Shown piece after piece: positions 5,523 to 7,592 of a DNA stretch of 7,592 bases (positions are counted from its first letter, which is position 1; the number at the start of each line of letters is the position of its first letter). This stretch comes from Albimonas sp041685625. Its GTDB lineage: Bacteria; Pseudomonadota; Alphaproteobacteria; Rhodobacterales; Rhodobacteraceae. The DNA lies in contig JAWLFJ010000154.1 of the NCBI GenBank assembly GCA_041685625.1, positions 1 through 7,592 of the forward strand. Direction: 5' to 3'. Made by a program: the position numbers and the translations under genes. Under the pieces are notes generated by a model, which did no database searches, was not told where the DNA came from, and was given only the letters and a program-made list of their open reading frames with translations.

Positions 5523-6131
5523 ATGCCCGCCCTCAAGGCCCTCGTCGTCGTCGACCTGCAGCTGGACTTCTGCCCCGGGGGCGCCCTCGCCGTCGCGGGC
5601 GGAGACGCCCTGCCCGGCCCCGTCAACGCGCTGATGGCGGAGTACCCGGTCCGCGTCCTGACCCAGGACTGGCACCCGCCGGGCCATTTCTCCTTCGCGT
5701 CCCAGCATCCCGGCGCCGAGCCGTTCGGGACCGTGACGGCGCCCTACGGCCCCCAGACGCTCTGGCCCGATCACTGCGTGCAGGGGACCCCGGGCGCCGC
5801 CTTCCACCCCGATCTCGATCTGGACCGCGCCGATCTGATCCTGCGCAAGGGTTTCCGGCCCGAACTCGACAGCTATTCCGCGTTCCTCGAGAACGATCAC
5901 CGAACGCCCACCGGCCTCGCCGGCTATCTGCGCGAGCGCGGCGCGGAGGAGGTGCATTTCTGCGGCCTCGCCCTAGACTTCTGCGTCGCCTGGTCGGCGC
6001 TCGACGCGGCGGCGCTGGGCTTCCGGAGCGTGGTGCTGACGGGGCTCAGCCGGGCCATCGACCTAGAAGGGAGCCTCGAGACCAAGACCGCGGAGATGAT
6101 CGCGGCGGGGGTCGAACTGCGCGAGGACTGA
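5523..6131 (+). CDS. pncA: Nicotinamidase (bifunctional nicotinamidase/pyrazinamidase)
   Basis: A 202-residue cysteine hydrolase of the isochorismatase-like fold. The catalytic triad is visible: D11 in VVVDLQLDF, K109 in LRKGF and C154 in LDFCVAWSALDA. Zinc/iron ligands are expected at D49 and H51 (TQDWHPPGHFSF, 48-58), with H55 and H84 (WPDHCVQGT, 81-89) as further candidates. SYSAFLEND (117-125) and TGLAGYLRE (130-138) are also family-typical. It hydrolyses nicotinamide to nicotinate and ammonia, feeding PncB upstream on the same strand, so the two convert nicotinamide to NaMN. The ATG at 5523 is preceded by GAGGAGG (5509-5515) with a seven-base spacer; the longer in-frame extension upstream is antisense to the ABM gene and rejected. 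A LexA-like box and a promoter candidate lie in the gap before it. Confidence 0.96.
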   Translation: MPALKALVVVDLQLDFCPGGALAVAGGDALPGPVNALMAEYPVRVLTQDWHPPGHFSFASQHPGAEPFGTVTAPYGPQTLWPDHCVQGTPGAAFHPDLDLDRADLILRKGFRPELDSYSAFLENDHRTPTGLAGYLRERGAEEVHFCGLALDFCVAWSALDAAALGFRSVVLTGLSRAIDLEGSLETKTAEMIAAGVELRED

Positions 6132-6443
6132 GGCGCCGCGGTCGGATCGGGGCGCCGGGTGTCGCCGCGTCGGCGCCCGCCGGGGAAGGCGGAGGGCGGC
6201 CGGCTCCTGCGGCGCGAACCCGAGATCCTATCCAAGTCGACGAGCGAATCGGCGGAGGCCGCAAGGCTGTCGGCCCGCTGGCGCGGGGCGAGAATCTTGG
6301 CGAGGCGGAACGAGGCCGTGTCCAACGACGCCCCGCCGATGGACGCCCCGTGGATCAAGGAGCGGCGCGCCACGAGATCCGAGCGGAGCGATCGACGCCT
6401 CCGGCCGCCTGTGCGTATGGCGTGGCCTGCACGGATTCGGGGG
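6132..6443. other. 312-base stretch without a recognised gene
   Basis: Just after pncA, two GGCGCC copies (6132-6137, 6151-6156) could pair as a weak terminator-like stem. The rest, downstream of tRNA-His on the minus strand, has no T-run terminator. About 6220-6370 is visibly less GC-rich than the neighbouring genes. Open frames on both strands cross it, but they run into the tRNA or into pncA antisense and give no recognisable protein. No second tRNA, insertion-sequence end or direct-repeat pair was found. Confidence 0.5.
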
Positions 6444-6520
6444 TGGTACCGACGCCCCGGCTCGAACGGGGGACCCCCAGATCCACAATCTGGTGCTCTA
6501 ACCAACTGAGCTACGTCGGC
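6444..6520 (-). tRNA. tRNA-His (anticodon GTG)
   Basis: The minus strand folds into a complete cloverleaf: acceptor GCCGACG (6514-6520) with CGTCGGT (6448-6454), D arm GCTC/GAGC, anticodon stem CCAGA/TCTGG around loop TTGTGGA, variable GGGTC, and T arm CCCCG-TTCGAGC-CGGGG. The anticodon GTG reads His codons. The discriminator is A73 (6447) and CCA is encoded (6444-6446). Position 1 pairs with 72 as G-U. The base before the 5' end (6521) is U on the tRNA strand, so the G-1 normal in bacterial tRNA-His is not encoded. This is the known alphaproteobacterial variant. Confidence 0.96.
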
Positions 6521-6530
6521 ACTCGCGGGC

Positions 6531-6559
6531 GATTTAGCGAGGCGGAGGCGGCGTTGCAA
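6531..6559 (-). promoter_or_regulatory. tRNA-His promoter
   Basis: On the minus strand TTGCAA (6554-6559), exactly 17 bases, then TAAATC (6531-6536), placing the start of transcription a few bases before the mature tRNA 5' end at 6520. These are among the few AT-rich bases in the area. Confidence 0.65.
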
Positions 6560-6567
6560 CCGCCGAC

Positions 6568-6596
6568 TTGCCCTCGGGACCGGGCGGCGCTAGCGA
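6568..6596 (+). promoter_or_regulatory. Candidate promoter for the small MGIDDESD gene
   Basis: TTGCCC (6568-6573), 17 bases, TAGCGA (6591-6596), with the ATG 29 bases after the -10. It stands back to back with the tRNA-His promoter. Box matches are partial. Confidence 0.35.
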
Positions 6597-6625
6597 AGCG
6601 GCCTGCGTGGAGGGAGGCCGGCGCG

Positions 6626-6940
6626 ATGGGCATCGACGACGAGAGCGACGTGGCGGCGACGCTGCAGATCGGGCCGACGAGCGAGGGCATGGTGCGCCTC
6701 TACCTCGAAGGCGAGGGTATCTCCCTGCCGCTCGATTTCGAGCCGGAGGAGGCCGAGGAGATCGCGGACGAACTGCGCGGCGCGGCCGAACGGGCGCGCG
6801 CGGCGCAGCGCAAGGGCAAGGGCAAGGCGAGCCCGACCGGCGCGGAGACCGCCCGCGGCGGCGAGCGGCGGGCCGAGGGGCGGGACGCCGACGGGCGCGG
6901 CGGAGGCGGTCCGCGGGAAGGCCGGCGCCGGCGCCGCTGA
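6626..6940 (+). CDS. Small conserved protein, probably DUF6324-like, with basic tail
   Basis: A 104-residue protein in two parts. Residues 1-60 (starting MGIDDESDVAATLQIGPTSE) form a compact acidic core with a predicted beta hairpin (VRLYLEGEGISLPLDF, 23-38) and an acidic helix (EPEEAEEIADELRGAAERARAA, about 39-60). I associate this core with DUF6324, a short family of Rhodobacterales, from memory only. Residues 61-104 are low-complexity Lys/Gly then Arg/Gly, ending in five arginines, probably disordered and able to bind nucleic acid or acidic partners (inference). The start is set by GGGAGG (6612-6617) eight bases upstream; longer open frames would run through the tRNA. No function is known. 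It is convergent with mmcB, 27 bases apart. Confidence 0.8.
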   Translation: MGIDDESDVAATLQIGPTSEGMVRLYLEGEGISLPLDFEPEEAEEIADELRGAAERARAAQRKGKGKASPTGAETARGGERRAEGRDADGRGGGGPREGRRRRR

Positions 6941-6953
6941 GGCGCGACGCCTC
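6939..6953. terminator. Short hairpin between convergent genes
   Basis: GAGGCG (6939-6944) and CGCCTC (6948-6953) with a CGA loop form a perfect six-base stem overlapping the stop of the upstream gene and 15 bases from the mmcB stop. It could serve both strands. No T-run. Confidence 0.28.
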
Positions 6954-6967
6954 CGGGCGATCGGCGC

Positions 6968-7432
6968 TCAGAGATCCGACAGCGCCGGCGCGCCGGGATC
7001 GACCGCGAGCCGGAGGCGCGTCGCGGCGGCGCGGGCCGCGCGCAGGACGAGGGCCTTGCGCCGGGCGGGGGCGAGCTTCGCCTCGGGCGCTGGGCGCAGG
7101 ATCTCCGCCCCCCAGCCGTCGGCGAGAAGGAGGCCGGTCTCCGGCGGCAGCACCTCTTGCGGGAAGTCGGCGTCCACGGCGAAGAGGAAGCGGTCGCACC
7201 AGGCGAGGTAGCCGGGCCATTTGCGGTCGGATCGGAAGTCGGCGAGGCCGGACTTGCACTCGACGATCCAGATCTCGCCGGTCGGGCCGACCGCGAACAC
7301 GTCGGCCCTGAGCCCGCGGGCGGGGACGAATTCCGTCACCGGCGCGAAGCCGAGATCGAGCAGATGGCGGCAGACGCCGCGGGCGAGCACGACGCCCGGA
7401 GGGTCGGTGCGGGTGAGGTCGTCACGGGGCAT
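6968..7432 (-). CDS. mmcB: MmcB-family DNA repair protein (PD-(D/E)XK-like)
   Basis: A 154-residue protein with the features of the alphaproteobacterial MmcB family: an N-terminal helix (VVLARGVCRHLLDLGFAP, 14-31), then LRADVFAVGP (41-50), IWIVECKSG (54-62), DFRSDRKWPGY (65-75), CDRFLFAVDADFP (79-91) and GLLLADGWGAEI (100-111). D44 with E58 and K60 forms a D-x13-E-x-K nuclease-type core, so it may bind or cut DNA in the cytoplasm, though activity is not shown here. In Caulobacter, mmcB is SOS-induced and contributes to mitomycin C resistance. Here regulation is visible: a LexA box overlaps the -10 of a near-consensus promoter. The ATG at 7432 has GAGGGAG (7439-7445, minus strand) six bases upstream. 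Confidence 0.92.
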   Translation of the reverse strand: MPRDDLTRTDPPGVVLARGVCRHLLDLGFAPVTEFVPARGLRADVFAVGPTGEIWIVECKSGLADFRSDRKWPGYLAWCDRFLFAVDADFPQEVLPPETGLLLADGWGAEILRPAPEAKLAPARRKALVLRAARAAATRLRLAVDPGAPALSDL

Positions 7433-7465
7433 GGGCGGCTCCCTCGGCGCGCGGTGCGGAGGCTT

Positions 7466-7480
7466 GTTCGCATATTGTTC
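7466..7480. promoter_or_regulatory. LexA (SOS) box of mmcB
   Basis: GTTC (7466-7469), seven bases GCATATT, GTTC (7477-7480); on the gene's strand GAACAATATGCGAAC. It matches the alphaproteobacterial LexA operator with an AT-rich centre and covers the mmcB -10, so bound LexA would block RNA polymerase. Confidence 0.88.
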
Positions 7481-7500
7481 CGCCGATCCGGCGCGGTCAA
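7472..7500 (-). promoter_or_regulatory. mmcB promoter
   Basis: On the minus strand TTGACC (7495-7500), 17 bases, CAATAT (7472-7477). This is the best sigma-70-type promoter in the window, about 40 bases before the ATG. Confidence 0.75.
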
Positions 7501-7592
7501 GCCCGCCCCCGTTGCGCGCGCCGGCGCCGGCGCCGAGAGAGGGGGCGGCCCCCCGCGGGCGGCCGGCGCGAGGGCGGCCCGCCCTGAACGAC
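7501..7592. other. Unassigned right edge
   Basis: These 92 bases are nearly all G and C and upstream of the mmcB promoter. GGGGG (7541-7545) and CCCCC (7549-7553) could pair around a CGG loop, as in a terminator of a neighbouring gene. No gene start or end can be assigned from this fragment. Confidence 0.35.

Noticed and set aside
5346..5957. N-terminal extension of the ABM protein to 302 residues
   Set aside because: The extension is antisense to pncA; the ATG at 5345 has a good ribosome site and gives the normal family length of about 100.
6444..6559. Minus-strand protein text containing DVAQLVRAPDCGSGG
   Set aside because: This is the translated tRNA-His gene, a frequent false protein annotation.
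7501..7592. Minus-strand open frame ending near 7497 as the tail of another gene
   Set aside because: Too short and too GC-biased; no motif or family can be judged from about 30 codons.

Overview
The window looks like chromosomal DNA of a very GC-rich alphaproteobacterium, most likely Rhodobacterales-like. Three things point there. An mmcB-type DNA repair gene sits behind a GTTC-N7-GTTC LexA box, which is the alphaproteobacterial form of the SOS operator. The tRNA-His has A73 and no G at position -1. A small gene starting MGIDDESD resembles a family I associate with Rhodobacteraceae. GC is roughly three quarters by eye, so long open frames appear on every strand and most are shadows.

Left part (1-2393, minus strand): an ADP-ribosylglycohydrolase-family gene is followed by a PfkB-family carbohydrate/nucleoside kinase that runs off the left edge. 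The pair matches the order of the E. coli yegU-yegV genes. A 451-base gap between them carries a 15/30-bp GC-rich tandem repeat.

Middle part (2394-6131): pncB (nicotinate phosphoribosyltransferase) is transcribed divergently from the hydrolase. It is followed by a six-segment membrane protein of unknown function and a small DUF2892 membrane protein. An ABM-domain monooxygenase-like gene points the other way, convergent with DUF2892 and divergent from pncA (nicotinamidase). PncA and PncB catalyse consecutive steps: nicotinamide to nicotinate, then nicotinate to NaMN. The theme of the region is therefore NAD salvage, and the hydrolase-kinase pair plausibly handles ADP-ribose or nucleoside products connected to NAD turnover (inference).

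Right part (6132-7592): a gene-poor stretch leads to tRNA-His(GTG) on the minus strand with a good promoter. Next come a small acidic-core, basic-tailed protein on the plus strand and a convergent mmcB with a well-formed sigma-70-type promoter whose -10 lies inside a LexA box.

The most interesting signals are: a second GAAC-N7-GAAC LexA-like site against the predicted -35 of pncA, which would link NAD salvage to the SOS response if real; the grouping of pncB and pncA with the hydrolase-kinase pair; and the in-frame minisatellite between hydrolase and kinase.
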